Assembly: GCF_025655475.1 (NCBI RefSeq)
Contig: NZ_JAHTIK010000001.1
Location: 3,134,299 to 3,169,339 of the forward strand
DNA from: Kitasatospora sp. DSM 101779
Lineage (GTDB): Bacteria; Actinomycetota; Actinomycetes; Streptomycetales; Streptomycetaceae
Reading direction: 5' to 3'
DNA: 35,041 bases
A program made the translations under genes and the position numbers. Position 1 is the stretch's first letter; each line of letters opens with the position of its first letter. The notes under the pieces were generated by a model that searched no databases, was not told where the DNA came from, and saw only the letters and a list, made by a program, of their open reading frames with translations. Shown here piece by piece: positions 11,907 through 18,888 of this stretch.

Positions 11907-13337
11907 ATGCGCCGAGCGAAAATTGTCTGCACCCTGGGTCCGGCGACGGACTCCTACGAACAGCTGAAGGCCATCGTCGAAGCGGGCATGAACGTTGCCC
12001 GACTCAACATGAGCCACGGCTCCCACGGGGAGCACGAGGAGCGGTACCGCAAGGTCCGCCAGGTGTCCGAGGACACCGGCCGCACCATCGGCGTGCTGGC
12101 CGACCTGCAGGGCCCGAAGATCCGGCTGGCCACCTTCGCCAACGGACCGGTGACCGTCGACAACGGCGACACCTTCACCATCACCACCGAGGATGTGCCC
12201 GGGGACCAGCACATCTGCGGCACCACCTACAAGGGCCTGCCCGGCGACGTGAAGCCCGGCGACCCGATCCTGATCAACGACGGCGTCATCGCCCTGGAGG
12301 TCGTCAGCGTCGACGGCCCGCGGGTGAAGACCGTGGTGGTCGAGGGCGGCGTGCTCTCGAACAACAAGGGCATCAACCTGCCCGGTGCGGCCGTCAACGT
12401 GCCCGCCCTCTCCGAGAAGGACAAGGAGGACCTGCGGTTCGCCCTCCAGCTGGGCGTCGACATGGTCGCGCTGTCCTTCGTCCGCAACGCCGCCGACATC
12501 CACGACGTCCACAAGGTGATGGACGAGGTCGGCATCCGCGTCCCGGTCATCGCCAAGATCGAGAAGCCGCAGGCCGTCGAGGCGATGGAGGAGATCGTCC
12601 TCGCCTTCGACGCGATCATGGTGGCCCGCGGCGACCTCGCCGTGGAGTACCCGCTGGAGCGGGTGCCGCTGGTGCAGAAGCAGCTGATCACCCTGGCCCG
12701 CCGCAACGCCAAGCCGGTGATCGTGGCGACCCAGATGATGGAGTCGATGATCCACGCCTCGCGCCCGACCCGCGCCGAGGTCTCCGACGTCGCCAACGCC
12801 ATCCTGGACGGCACGGACGCGGTCATGCTCTCCGCCGAGTCCAGCGTCGGCAAGTACCCGGTCGAGACGGTCCGGACGATGAGCCGGATCGCCGAGAAGG
12901 CCGAGGAGGAACTGCTCTCGCAGGGCCTCCAGCCGCTGAACCCGGGCCGCAAGCCGCGCACCCAGGGCGGCTCGATCGCCCGCGCCGCGTGCGAGCTCGG
13001 CGACTTCCTCAACGGCCGGGCCCTGGTCGCGTTCACCAAGTCCGGTGACACCGCCCGCCGGCTGTCCCGCTACCGCTCGCCGATCCCGGTGATCGCGTTC
13101 ACCCCGGACGCCTCCACTCGCAACCAGCTCTCGCTGAGCTGGGGCGTCGAGGCGTACGTGACCGAGCAGGTCGAGACCACCGACGAGATGGTGCAGCAGG
13201 TCGACCGTGAGCTGCTGCGCCTGAACCGCCTTACCGAGGGCGACACCGTGATCGTCACCGCCGGCTCGCCCCCCGGTGTCCCCGGCAACACCAACATGGT
13301 CCAGGTCCACCACCTGGGCAGCCGCGACCACCACTGA
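11907..13337 (+). CDS. pyk: Pyruvate kinase
   Basis: Pyruvate kinase transfers phosphate from phosphoenolpyruvate to ADP at the end of glycolysis. The 476-residue protein shows KIVCTLGPAT at the N-terminus, the nucleotide-site NVARLNMSHGSH, the catalytic lysine motif VIAKIEKPQAV, the metal-site MVARGDLAVEYP and the signature region KPVIVATQMMESMI. The C-terminal allosteric domain is complete, ending with the GDTVIVTAG motif. It lies 102 bases after ackA, placing pyruvate and acetate production side by side. It is followed by a 44-bp perfect palindrome. Confidence 0.96.
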   Translation: MRRAKIVCTLGPATDSYEQLKAIVEAGMNVARLNMSHGSHGEHEERYRKVRQVSEDTGRTIGVLADLQGPKIRLATFANGPVTVDNGDTFTITTEDVPGDQHICGTTYKGLPGDVKPGDPILINDGVIALEVVSVDGPRVKTVVVEGGVLSNNKGINLPGAAVNVPALSEKDKEDLRFALQLGVDMVALSFVRNAADIHDVHKVMDEVGIRVPVIAKIEKPQAVEAMEEIVLAFDAIMVARGDLAVEYPLERVPLVQKQLITLARRNAKPVIVATQMMESMIHASRPTRAEVSDVANAILDGTDAVMLSAESSVGKYPVETVRTMSRIAEKAEEELLSQGLQPLNPGRKPRTQGGSIARAACELGDFLNGRALVAFTKSGDTARRLSRYRSPIPVIAFTPDASTRNQLSLSWGVEAYVTEQVETTDEMVQQVDRELLRLNRLTEGDTVIVTAGSPPGVPGNTNMVQVHHLGSRDHH

Positions 13338-13354
13338 CACCAGGCGCAGCGAGC

Positions 13355-13398
13355 CCGCGGGGCGGCTCTCCTCCGATCGGAGGAGAGCCGCCCCGCGG
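13355..13398 (+). terminator. Terminator of pyk: 44-bp perfect palindrome
   Basis: Both 22-base arms (13355-13376 and 13377-13398) match perfectly around a central GATC with no spacer. It starts 17 bases after the pyk stop and lies between convergent genes, so it may act on both strands. Confidence 0.7.
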
Positions 13399-13438
13399 CG
13401 TTCCGCCCGTCCGGGTCCACCGGGCGGCGGGGACGCCG

Positions 13439-13470
13439 ACGGCCCGGCCGGAGGGGTCCGGCCGGGCCGT
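13439..13470 (-). terminator. Terminator of the DUF6230 operon
   Basis: Fourteen-base perfect arms (13439-13452, 13457-13470) with a GGGG loop, 22 bases beyond the stop of the last minus-strand gene at 13492. Together with the palindrome at 13355 it insulates two convergent operons. Confidence 0.65.
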
Positions 13471-13491
13471 GGGGTACGACGGGGGTGGCGC

Positions 13492-14667
13492 TCAGCCGTC
13501 GTACGGCTGGTCGTCGTTGAAGAGGTGCATGCCCGGGATCTTCAGGGTGCCGCCGAACTGGCCGGCCTGGACGGCCTTGGCCTTGTCCAGGGTGATGTCC
13601 AGCGGGATCGGCACGGAGCCGATCAGGTCCCACAGCCACTTGGGCAGGGTGTCCGGGGTGAGGGTGATCTCGCCCAGGTCGATCGGGATCGGCAGGCCGT
13701 AGATCGCCGAGAGGTGCCCGGAGAGGCTCTCCACGTACATGGTGATCGGGCCGTTGCGCATGGTGGAGGTGGTGCCGGGCGCGGCCTGCACGTGGAAGGT
13801 CTTGCCCTTCACCTCGATCGTCGACATGTCGAGGTCGCCGATGTCCACCGAGGCGGTGGTGAACTTGAGGACGCGCTTGGTGCCGGTCGGCGTCTTCACG
13901 TCGTACACGCCGTTGAACACCGAGCCGTGCAGGGCGAGCCTGCTGGAGTGCAGCACCCAGTTCTGGTCGGGCACCACGTGGCCGGTCGGCGCGGCGAGGG
14001 CCTTCTCCTTGCTGGTGTCCACCAGGCAGTTCGGGCCGGTGGCGGACGGCGAGGGGGAGGCCGACGGGCTCGCCGACCGCGTGGCCGGCTTGGCGGCGGG
14101 GGCGGTCGTCGCGGCCGCCGCCTTCGGCGCGGGGGCGGTCGTCGGCTGGGCGGTCGCGGCCGGCGTGGTGGCCGCCTTGGCGGCGGTGGTCGGCACCGCG
14201 GCCGGCGTCGACGTGGCGCCGCTCTGCGGGTGGAAGATGCCGTCGATGCCGGTCAGGATGTCACCGATCACGTTCCGGGGCGCGGTGTCGGCCGACGGAG
14301 CGGGCTGCGCGGCGGTGGCCGTGGCGGTCGGGACGGGGACCTTGGCCGTGGACGGCGAGGCCGTCGCACCGGACTTCTTGGTCGCGGCCTTGACCGTGCT
14401 GGACGGCGCCGGCAGCACCTTGATCTCGCTCTTGGGGACGGGCGTCTCCTCGAGCACGGTGTCCGGCGCGCTCGCGCAGGCCTTGTCGCTCTGGGTGTCG
14501 GCCACGGCGAGCGTGGTCGGGGTGTAGGCGGCACCGACCAGCATGGCGGTGGGCACGGCGGCCATCGCCATCACCCGGCCGCGGATGCGGCGGCGGACGC
14601 TCGCCCGCGGCGCCGCGTGGCGGGGCCCGGGCACCGAGGCCGCGGCGGACTCGTCCCGGTCGGTCAC
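13492..14667 (-). CDS. Exported Pro/Ala/Thr-rich protein of unknown function, last gene of the DUF6230 operon
   Basis: A 391-residue protein I cannot name. Residues 20-32 are Arg-rich (RRRIRGR), followed by a hydrophobic stretch of about 20 residues (MAMAAVPTAMLVGAAY), which looks like a signal peptide or membrane anchor. Residues about 60-215 are low-complexity Ala/Pro/Thr/Ser with Lys patches, a typical cell-wall-crossing linker. The C-terminal about 175 residues form a beta-rich domain (LHSSRLALHGSVFNGVYDV, then AGQFGGTLKIPGMHLF) that resembles the DUF6230 protein encoded two genes upstream (TSAGTFKLNGLDLKLY). The GTG start overlaps the stop of the DUF6114 gene by 4 bp, so the two are coupled. 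Function is unknown; an outer-surface role is inferred. Confidence 0.8.
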   Translation of the reverse strand: MTDRDESAAASVPGPRHAAPRASVRRRIRGRVMAMAAVPTAMLVGAAYTPTTLAVADTQSDKACASAPDTVLEETPVPKSEIKVLPAPSSTVKAATKKSGATASPSTAKVPVPTATATAAQPAPSADTAPRNVIGDILTGIDGIFHPQSGATSTPAAVPTTAAKAATTPAATAQPTTAPAPKAAAATTAPAAKPATRSASPSASPSPSATGPNCLVDTSKEKALAAPTGHVVPDQNWVLHSSRLALHGSVFNGVYDVKTPTGTKRVLKFTTASVDIGDLDMSTIEVKGKTFHVQAAPGTTSTMRNGPITMYVESLSGHLSAIYGLPIPIDLGEITLTPDTLPKWLWDLIGSVPIPLDITLDKAKAVQAGQFGGTLKIPGMHLFNDDQPYDG

Positions 14668-15227
14668 CGCTGCTCCCCCGGGTCGGCCGCCGGTGCGGCG
14701 TCGTCGGCGGCGCCGGCGGGCGTCTGCTGGGCGGGCAGCAGCGGCTGGGTGGTCTCCGCCGGGGTCTCACCGGTGAACTCCGCCGTGGTCGCCTCGGCGG
14801 GGACGTCCTCGACGGCGGCGACCGGCTTGAGCGGCGCCCAGGCCATCAGCAGGCCGCCGGCCATCAGGCCGAGGACCAGGCCGAAGCCGAAGCCGCCGAG
14901 GTTGGAGACCGGGATGGAGATCAGTGCGAGCAGCGTGGTCGCCACGCCGCAGAAGATCCGCACCAGCGGCTGGAACCACGCGGTCAGGCCCAGGCAGATC
15001 ATCAGGACGCCGATGATCAGCGAGCCCGCGCCCGCGGTGGTGGCCATCGACACGGTCATGCCGCTGAGGTTGAGCTTGGCGTACGGGAAGTACAGGATGG
15101 GCACGCCGGCGATCATGGCCAGCAGGCCGCCCCAGAAGGGCCGCGAGCGGCGCCAGTTGCGGAACCGCAGCCGCAGGTTGATTCCGCCGTCCTGCTCGGG
15201 CCACGCCTGGGCAGTTGCGCTGGACAC
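14664..15227 (-). CDS. DUF6114-type integral membrane protein
   Basis: A 187-residue protein that I assign to the DUF6114 family from its sequence and neighbours. An Arg-rich cytoplasmic start (LRLRFRNWRRSRPFW) precedes four predicted membrane helices at about 32-50, 60-80, 85-103 and 108-130. An acidic Ala/Pro/Thr tail of about 55 residues follows. There is no enzymatic motif. The GTG start has GAGGAG at 15235-15240, 7 bases away. It sits between a DUF6230 gene and the exported protein, overlapping the latter by 4 bp, so all three probably act together at the membrane. Function unknown. Confidence 0.8.
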   Translation of the reverse strand: MSSATAQAWPEQDGGINLRLRFRNWRRSRPFWGGLLAMIAGVPILYFPYAKLNLSGMTVSMATTAGAGSLIIGVLMICLGLTAWFQPLVRIFCGVATTLLALISIPVSNLGGFGFGLVLGLMAGGLLMAWAPLKPVAAVEDVPAEATTAEFTGETPAETTQPLLPAQQTPAGAADDAAPAADPGEQR

Positions 15228-15276
15228 GATGCAACTCCTCGATGGTTCGCTGCGAGGTGGAGAGAACTCCTGAGCA

Positions 15277-15313
15277 GCGGCCGGGAGGGGGCGGCTGCCC
15301 CGCCCCCGGCCGC
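15277..15313 (-). terminator. Intercistronic hairpin between the DUF6230 and DUF6114 genes
   Basis: Nine-base perfect outer arms (15277-15285 and 15305-15313) enclose an imperfect G/C-rich inner stem. It lies in the 135-bp gap inside the operon, so it could be a partial terminator or an RNA-stability element that makes the first gene more abundant than the next two. Confidence 0.4.
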
Positions 15314-15362
15314 GGAAGATCCGTCAGTGCGGTGCGCCGTGCGGCGCGCCGTCAGACGAGGA

Positions 15363-16028
15363 TCAGTAGCACTCCTTGCCGTTGCCGTCGTCACCGACGT
15401 ACAGCTTGAGGTCCAGGCCGTTGAGCTTGAAGGTGCCGGCCGAGGTGGCCCAGGCGGTCTGCTTCACGTTGCTCAGGTGCGCGTGGGGAGCGGCCTGCGC
15501 GAAGCCCAGCGCGCCGGACGGCTTCGGGGTGCCGAGAGCGCTCTTCCAGTTGGCGGTCGCCGTGCCCTTGAGGGTGGAGGCGTCCTGGCCGATGTTGATG
15601 TCGGTGAACTCCGCGTCGGCGGACAGCTGGTCGAGGTCGATCAGCAGGTTCTTCGCGCTGACCTGCTTGTTGACGTCGTCGCTCTTGCCGGCCTCCAGGC
15701 GCAGCGTCACCTTGGGCAGCTTCAGGCCGAGCAGCGAGGGCTCGCTGACCACGGACTGGCACATGCCCTTGATGGTGGCGGAGTCGAACGCCGAGATGGC
15801 CACCGCGTGCGGCGTGCCGTTGGTCTCGACGTCGAAGGAGCCGAACTGGGCGAAGTTGTCGCCCTGCAGGTCTTCGGCGGTGACCTTGAAACGCTGGCCG
15901 GAGACGTTGAACGAGGCGGCGAGCGCGTTGTTGGCCAGCGCCACACCGATCGCCGCGGTGGCGGCGATGCCCGGCACCATGGCGATGCCGAAGCGCTTCC
16001 AGCTGGTCTTGCCGAAAGTCTGGGACAT
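15363..16028 (-). CDS. DUF6230 family secreted or anchored protein, first gene of the operon
   Basis: A 221-residue protein matching what I recall of the DUF6230 family, older records of which are sometimes labelled cholesterol esterase without evidence. It begins with SWKRFGIAMVPGIAATAAIG, a hydrophobic signal or anchor, and then ALAASFNVSGQRFKVTAEDLQG, where mature protein probably starts. The rest is beta-rich with only two Cys, C135 and the penultimate C220 (KECY end). No catalytic triad is visible. The ATG at 16028 has a strong AAGGAGGA site. It is followed after 135 bp by the DUF6114 membrane protein. Lipid or wall binding is a guess. Confidence 0.82.
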   Translation of the reverse strand: MSQTFGKTSWKRFGIAMVPGIAATAAIGVALANNALAASFNVSGQRFKVTAEDLQGDNFAQFGSFDVETNGTPHAVAISAFDSATIKGMCQSVVSEPSLLGLKLPKVTLRLEAGKSDDVNKQVSAKNLLIDLDQLSADAEFTDINIGQDASTLKGTATANWKSALGTPKPSGALGFAQAAPHAHLSNVKQTAWATSAGTFKLNGLDLKLYVGDDGNGKECY

Positions 16029-16185
16029 GCGTGTGTCCTCCTTCTAGGACGTACATCTCCGGCCGTGTCCGGTGCGTCCCGCACCGGCCCGGGCCTGGGA
16101 TGGGAGAGAGCTACGTCCTCGGTAGCGGAGAGCGCCAGCGCGTCGTGGGCCGACGGACATGGCGATCACCCCCGAGCGACAACCG

Positions 16186-16283
16186 GCGACCGCACGGCTG
16201 AGCGGTCGCAGGAAGGACAGGAACCGCGTGTGGGATCTGCGGCTACCCCCCTGCCCTCCAACCGCCGGCCGGGGCCGGCGGTT
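16186..16283 (-). promoter_or_regulatory. Two stable hairpins in the probable leader of the DUF6230 operon
   Basis: GCGACCGC (16186-16193) pairs with 16202-16209 around an 8-base loop. AACCGCCGGC (16260-16269) pairs with 16274-16283 around CGGG. They lie 158-255 bases before the DUF6230 start and, if transcribed, would fold in its leader. I could not match them to a known riboswitch. Confidence 0.35.
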
Positions 16284-16360
16284 ACCCGATGGGGATTCCC
16301 TGAACGGGACCGGGCGTGGGCCGATCGTGCTGGAATCCCGGGCCGAACACAAGGGGTCGA

Positions 16361-16374
16361 TTACTGACGGGTAA
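16361..16374. promoter_or_regulatory. Operator-like palindrome TTACTGACGGGTAA
   Basis: A TTAC-N6-GTAA dyad upstream of the DUF6230 operon. It matches the dyad in front of the nearby TetR gene (17969-17982) at 11 of 14 positions, and a site in the thiolase promoter (32550-32563) at 11 of 14. Confidence 0.45.
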
Positions 16375-16414
16375 TCCAACAGTCCGCACTGTTGATCATG
16401 GAATCGAAGACATG

Positions 16415-16437
16415 GTCACCCTCGGTGACATTCACCG
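16415..16437. promoter_or_regulatory. Overlapping dyads with three GTCACC/GGTGA half-sites
   Basis: GTCACC (16415-16420) and GGTGAC (16424-16429) form one inverted repeat. CGGTGA (16423-16428) and TCACCG (16432-16437) form another, sharing the middle half-site. This is an arrangement typical of repressor binding; the regulator is unknown. Confidence 0.35.
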
Positions 16438-16600
16438 CGTGCGACGCTTCTGCAATCCGCAGGAAACGGCGCCGAAACACCCCGGCCGGCCACTGAGCGT
16501 GACCGGCCGAGGGTGGTTGTCAAGATTTGATTAAGCTCTACGAAATCTCCTGGAATGTCGCCAAATCCCCAGCGACACCGCAGGTCACACGCCGTGCCAC

Positions 16601-16619
16601 CCGCCCCGGACCGGGGCGG
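16601..16619 (-). terminator. Terminator of the thioredoxin-TPR gene
   Basis: CCGCCCCGG and its complement flank a single base, 28 bases beyond the stop at 16647. The loop would open to about three bases. Confidence 0.5.
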
Positions 16620-16646
16620 TGCACCCGTGCCGCCGGAACGGCGCCG

Positions 16647-17633
16647 TCAGAACAGCACCCGGGCGAGCGCGCTGCGCGCAGCGACGACCCGCGGGTCCTC
16701 CGGGCCGATCACCTCGAAGAGCTCCAGCAGCCGAACCCGCGCGGCGTCGCGGTCCTCGCCCGCCGTCCGGCCGACGGTGTCGACCAGCCGTCCGAAGGCG
16801 TCCTCGACGTGCCCGCCCACCAGGTCCAGGTCGGCCGCCTGCAGCTGGGCCTCGACGTCCTTCGGCCCGGCGGCCGCCGCCGCCCGCACCTGCTGCGGGT
16901 CCATGCCCTCGACCCGCTGCAGCAGTTGGGCCTGCGCCAGGCCGAGCTTGGCCTCGGTGTTGCCGGGCTGGTCGGACAGCACGTTCTGGTACGCCCGGAC
17001 GGCACCGCCGAGATCACCGCGGTCCAGCGCGTCGTGGGCCGCCTCCAGCGCCGGGTCGGACGGCACCCGCGGCGCCTGTGCCGCCGCCTCGCCGCCGGCC
17101 GCGCCCGCGGGCAGACCGGTGATGCCGAAGCGCTGCTCGGCCACCGCGATCAGCTGGTCCAGGATCTTGCGGACGTTGGCCTCGTTCTCGGCGCCCTGGA
17201 ACAGCGGGACGAGCTGGCCCGCCACCACCGCCATCACGGCCGGGATGCCCTGGATCCCGAACTGCTGGGCGATCAACTGGTTGGCGTCGACGTCGATCTT
17301 GGCGAGCACGATCCGGCCGGCGTACTCCTCGGCCAGGCGCTCCAGGATCGGGCTGAGCTGCTTGCAGGGGCCGCACCACTCGGCCCAAAAGTCGACCACC
17401 ACGGGGACCTCGGCCGAGCGCTGCACGACCTCGGCCTCGAAGGTGTCCTCGGTGACGTCGAGGACCAGCCGGTAGGGCGCCGGTGCGGTGTCGCCGCCGG
17501 CCGCGGCCTGCCGGGCCCGATCGGCCCGGGCCTGCTCGGCCTTCTGGGCTGCCTCGCCGGCCGCCTTGACCGCGGCGAGGTCGACCGCTCCACGAAGGGC
17601 GGCGCTATTGAGACGCGAATTCCGTGACTGCAT
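16647..17633 (-). CDS. Thioredoxin-TPR protein (YbbN/CnoX-like co-chaperone)
   Basis: A 328-residue cytoplasmic protein. An Ala-rich, probably helical lead (residues 1-50) precedes a thioredoxin domain (about 55-165) with the active site WCGPC (C87 and C90, DFWAEWCGPCKQ) and the cis-Pro motif GIQGIPAV. The C-terminal half (about 195-328) consists of helical tetratricopeptide-like repeats (DPALEAAHDALDRGDLGGAVRAY). This is the layout of YbbN/CnoX, a holdase that cooperates with chaperones. Unlike E. coli CnoX, both active-site cysteines are present, so thiol-disulfide activity is plausible. The longest frame starts at 17804, but the ATG at 17633 has GGAGGA 7 bases upstream and starts the conserved sequence. 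Confidence 0.9.
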   Translation of the reverse strand: MQSRNSRLNSAALRGAVDLAAVKAAGEAAQKAEQARADRARQAAAGGDTAPAPYRLVLDVTEDTFEAEVVQRSAEVPVVVDFWAEWCGPCKQLSPILERLAEEYAGRIVLAKIDVDANQLIAQQFGIQGIPAVMAVVAGQLVPLFQGAENEANVRKILDQLIAVAEQRFGITGLPAGAAGGEAAAQAPRVPSDPALEAAHDALDRGDLGGAVRAYQNVLSDQPGNTEAKLGLAQAQLLQRVEGMDPQQVRAAAAAGPKDVEAQLQAADLDLVGGHVEDAFGRLVDTVGRTAGEDRDAARVRLLELFEVIGPEDPRVVAARSALARVLF

Positions 17634-17756
17634 GGCACCATCCTCCCCCGTCCGCACGGGTGACGGGCGCCAACCGGCCGGAAACCTCGCCGAGCCGTCG
17701 CGCCTGCGCCACCCGCCCGTGCGGCGGGGGCTTGCCTCCCGGTGTAGCGCGATGCC

Positions 17757-17778
17757 GGCGCGAATCCCCATTCGCGCC
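17757..17778. promoter_or_regulatory. Hairpin in the leader region of the thioredoxin-TPR gene
   Basis: GGCGCGAAT and its complement (17757-17765, 17770-17778) surround CCCC. It is in the 369-bp divergent region 17634-18002, upstream of the minus-strand gene. No gene is seen in that region. Confidence 0.3.
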
Positions 17779-17825
17779 CCGCGCCGGCCCGATCCCATGG
17801 GCACGACGCGTGGTTGTCGCTCTTT

Positions 17826-17842
17826 CGCTACGAGTCGTAGCG
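17826..17842. promoter_or_regulatory. Perfect 17-bp operator-like palindrome
   Basis: CGCTACGA-G-TCGTAGCG, with 8-base perfect arms, lies in the divergent region between the thioredoxin-TPR gene and the TetR gene. It is unrelated to the TTAC-N6-GTAA dyad nearby, so a second regulator may act here. Confidence 0.4.
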
Positions 17843-17968
17843 TATCTCCATCCCGGGCCCGTCCCGCAAGACCCCCTCGGCGCCGCGGGACGTGACCTGC
17901 CCCACTTTCCGCCCGCCGATGGCTGCTGACCGGGGGCTTCGGTCGCTACCGTTACCCGGACGACCAAG

Positions 17969-17982
17969 TTACCAACTGGTAA
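17969..17982. promoter_or_regulatory. Probable autoregulatory operator of the TetR gene
   Basis: TTACCAACTGGTAA, a TTACC-N4-GGTAA dyad, 20 bases before the TetR start and just before its AGGAGG ribosome site (17993-17998). This position fits autorepression. Confidence 0.55.
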
Positions 17983-18002
17983 ATTTTTAGCTAGGAGGCT
18001 CG

Positions 18003-18653
18003 GTGGCCCCCACCACCCAGCAGCCTGCTGCCCCGGACGCCACCGCCCTCCCCCGCGGCAAGGGCCGTCCGCGCAGCGCTGCCGCCGACCGGGCGATCCT
18101 CGACGCGACCCGTGAAGCCCTCGCCGAACTCGGCTGGGGCGGTCTCACCATGGGCGACGTCGCCACCCGCGCCGGTGTCGCCAAGACCACCCTGTACCGG
18201 CGCTGGCCGTCCAAGAACGAACTGGTCGTCGACGCCGTCGCCAGTCTCTTCGACGAGCTGGAGATGGCCGACCTCGGCAGCCTGCGGGCGGACATCGCCG
18301 CCACGGTCGCCCAGTTCGCCGACCTGCTGGCCCGGCCGGAGTCCCAGGCCGCCCTGATGGCGCTCTTCGCCGAGGGCAGCCGGGACCCGCAGCTGAGGCG
18401 GCGCATCCGCGAGCGCATCGTCGACCCGCAGAAGCACCTCGTCCGGACGGGACGGGCCAACGCCCAGGCCCGCGGGGAGCTCCGCTCGGACCAGGACGAG
18501 GCGGCCGCCTGCGAGGAGATCGACCTGGTCTTCGACATGATCGCGGGCGCCGTCGAACACCGCCTCCTCGTCGCCGGCGAACCCATCACCCCCCGCTGGC
18601 TCGACCGCTTCACCACCCTGATGCTCAGCGCCCTCGTCGGTCTGGACACCTGA
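18003..18653 (+). CDS. TetR family transcriptional regulator
   Basis: A 216-residue DNA-binding repressor-type protein. The N-terminal helix-turn-helix is clear (GRPRSAAADRAILDATREAL, then MGDVATRAGVAKTTLYRRWP at about residues 50-69, KNELV). A C-terminal ligand/dimer domain follows, and its ligand cannot be read from sequence. Residues 1-20 are a Pro/Ala-rich extension. The GTG at 18003 has AGGAGG 4 bases upstream. A dyad directly upstream suggests autoregulation, and related dyads occur before the DUF6230 operon and the thiolase. Confidence 0.92.
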   Translation: MAPTTQQPAAPDATALPRGKGRPRSAAADRAILDATREALAELGWGGLTMGDVATRAGVAKTTLYRRWPSKNELVVDAVASLFDELEMADLGSLRADIAATVAQFADLLARPESQAALMALFAEGSRDPQLRRRIRERIVDPQKHLVRTGRANAQARGELRSDQDEAAACEEIDLVFDMIAGAVEHRLLVAGEPITPRWLDRFTTLMLSALVGLDT

Positions 18654-18656
18654 GGC

Positions 18657-18674
18657 CCGGGGCCACGGCCCCGG
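18657..18674 (+). terminator. Hairpin at the end of the TetR gene
   Basis: CCGGGGCC and its complement, separated by two bases, begin 3 bases after the TGA stop at 18651-18653. Confidence 0.5.
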
Positions 18675-18691
18675 CCGGTCGGTGGAGCGCG

Positions 18692-18888
18692 TTTTCAAGG
18701 GCACATGGGAACCGATGAGGGGCGCGGGGAACTGCGCAGCTCGGATGTGGACTGCCGTACGAACCCCGGCGCGGCCCGTGTCACCACGGCACCCACTCCC
18801 GGACTGCGCAGTTCTCCCCGGCCTTCGGCCGGAAGGTGCCCCCACGCGCCCCAGAACCAACCACTCCACTGCTCTTTGATGACGGGCC
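18692..18888. repeat. Dispersed-type palindromic repeat between convergent genes
   Basis: An inverted-repeat element: GGGGCGCG (18719-18726) pairs with 18845-18852, and GGGGAACTGCGCAG (18726-18739) nearly pairs with 18804-18819 (two extra bases on the right). An inner hairpin GGCCTTCGGCC runs into GGAAGGTGCCCCC. From memory, GGGGCGCGGGGAACTGCGC and the CTTCGGCCGG-GGTGCCCCC type sequence recur many times in Streptomyces genomes between genes. It fills the gap between the TetR and icmA 3' ends. Confidence 0.6.

Larger units (their letters stand above)
16029..16646. other. 618-bp intergenic region with hairpins and operator-like dyads
   Basis: No convincing gene is seen here. It contains, in order, an 8-bp hairpin (16186-16209), a 10-bp hairpin (16260-16283), a TTAC-N6-GTAA palindrome (16361-16374), overlapping GTCACC/GGTGAC dyads (16415-16437), a TTGACA box readable on the minus strand (16521-16526) and a terminator hairpin (16601-16619). 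The DUF6230 operon is transcribed leftward out of it, so its promoter and leader should lie here. Confidence 0.6.

Noticed and set aside
13276..15273. A 665-residue plus-strand frame opposite the exported and DUF6114 proteins
   Set aside because: Gly/Arg-rich antisense of recognisable genes that have proper starts, overlaps and ribosome sites.
16044..16290. Possible known riboswitch (for example of the c-di-AMP type) in the DUF6230 leader
   Set aside because: Hairpins are present but I could not find the conserved core of that or another known class by eye.
16159..16374. A 71-codon plus-strand frame upstream of the DUF6230 gene
   Set aside because: No ribosome site, poor third-position GC, and it spans hairpins better explained as leader or regulatory DNA.
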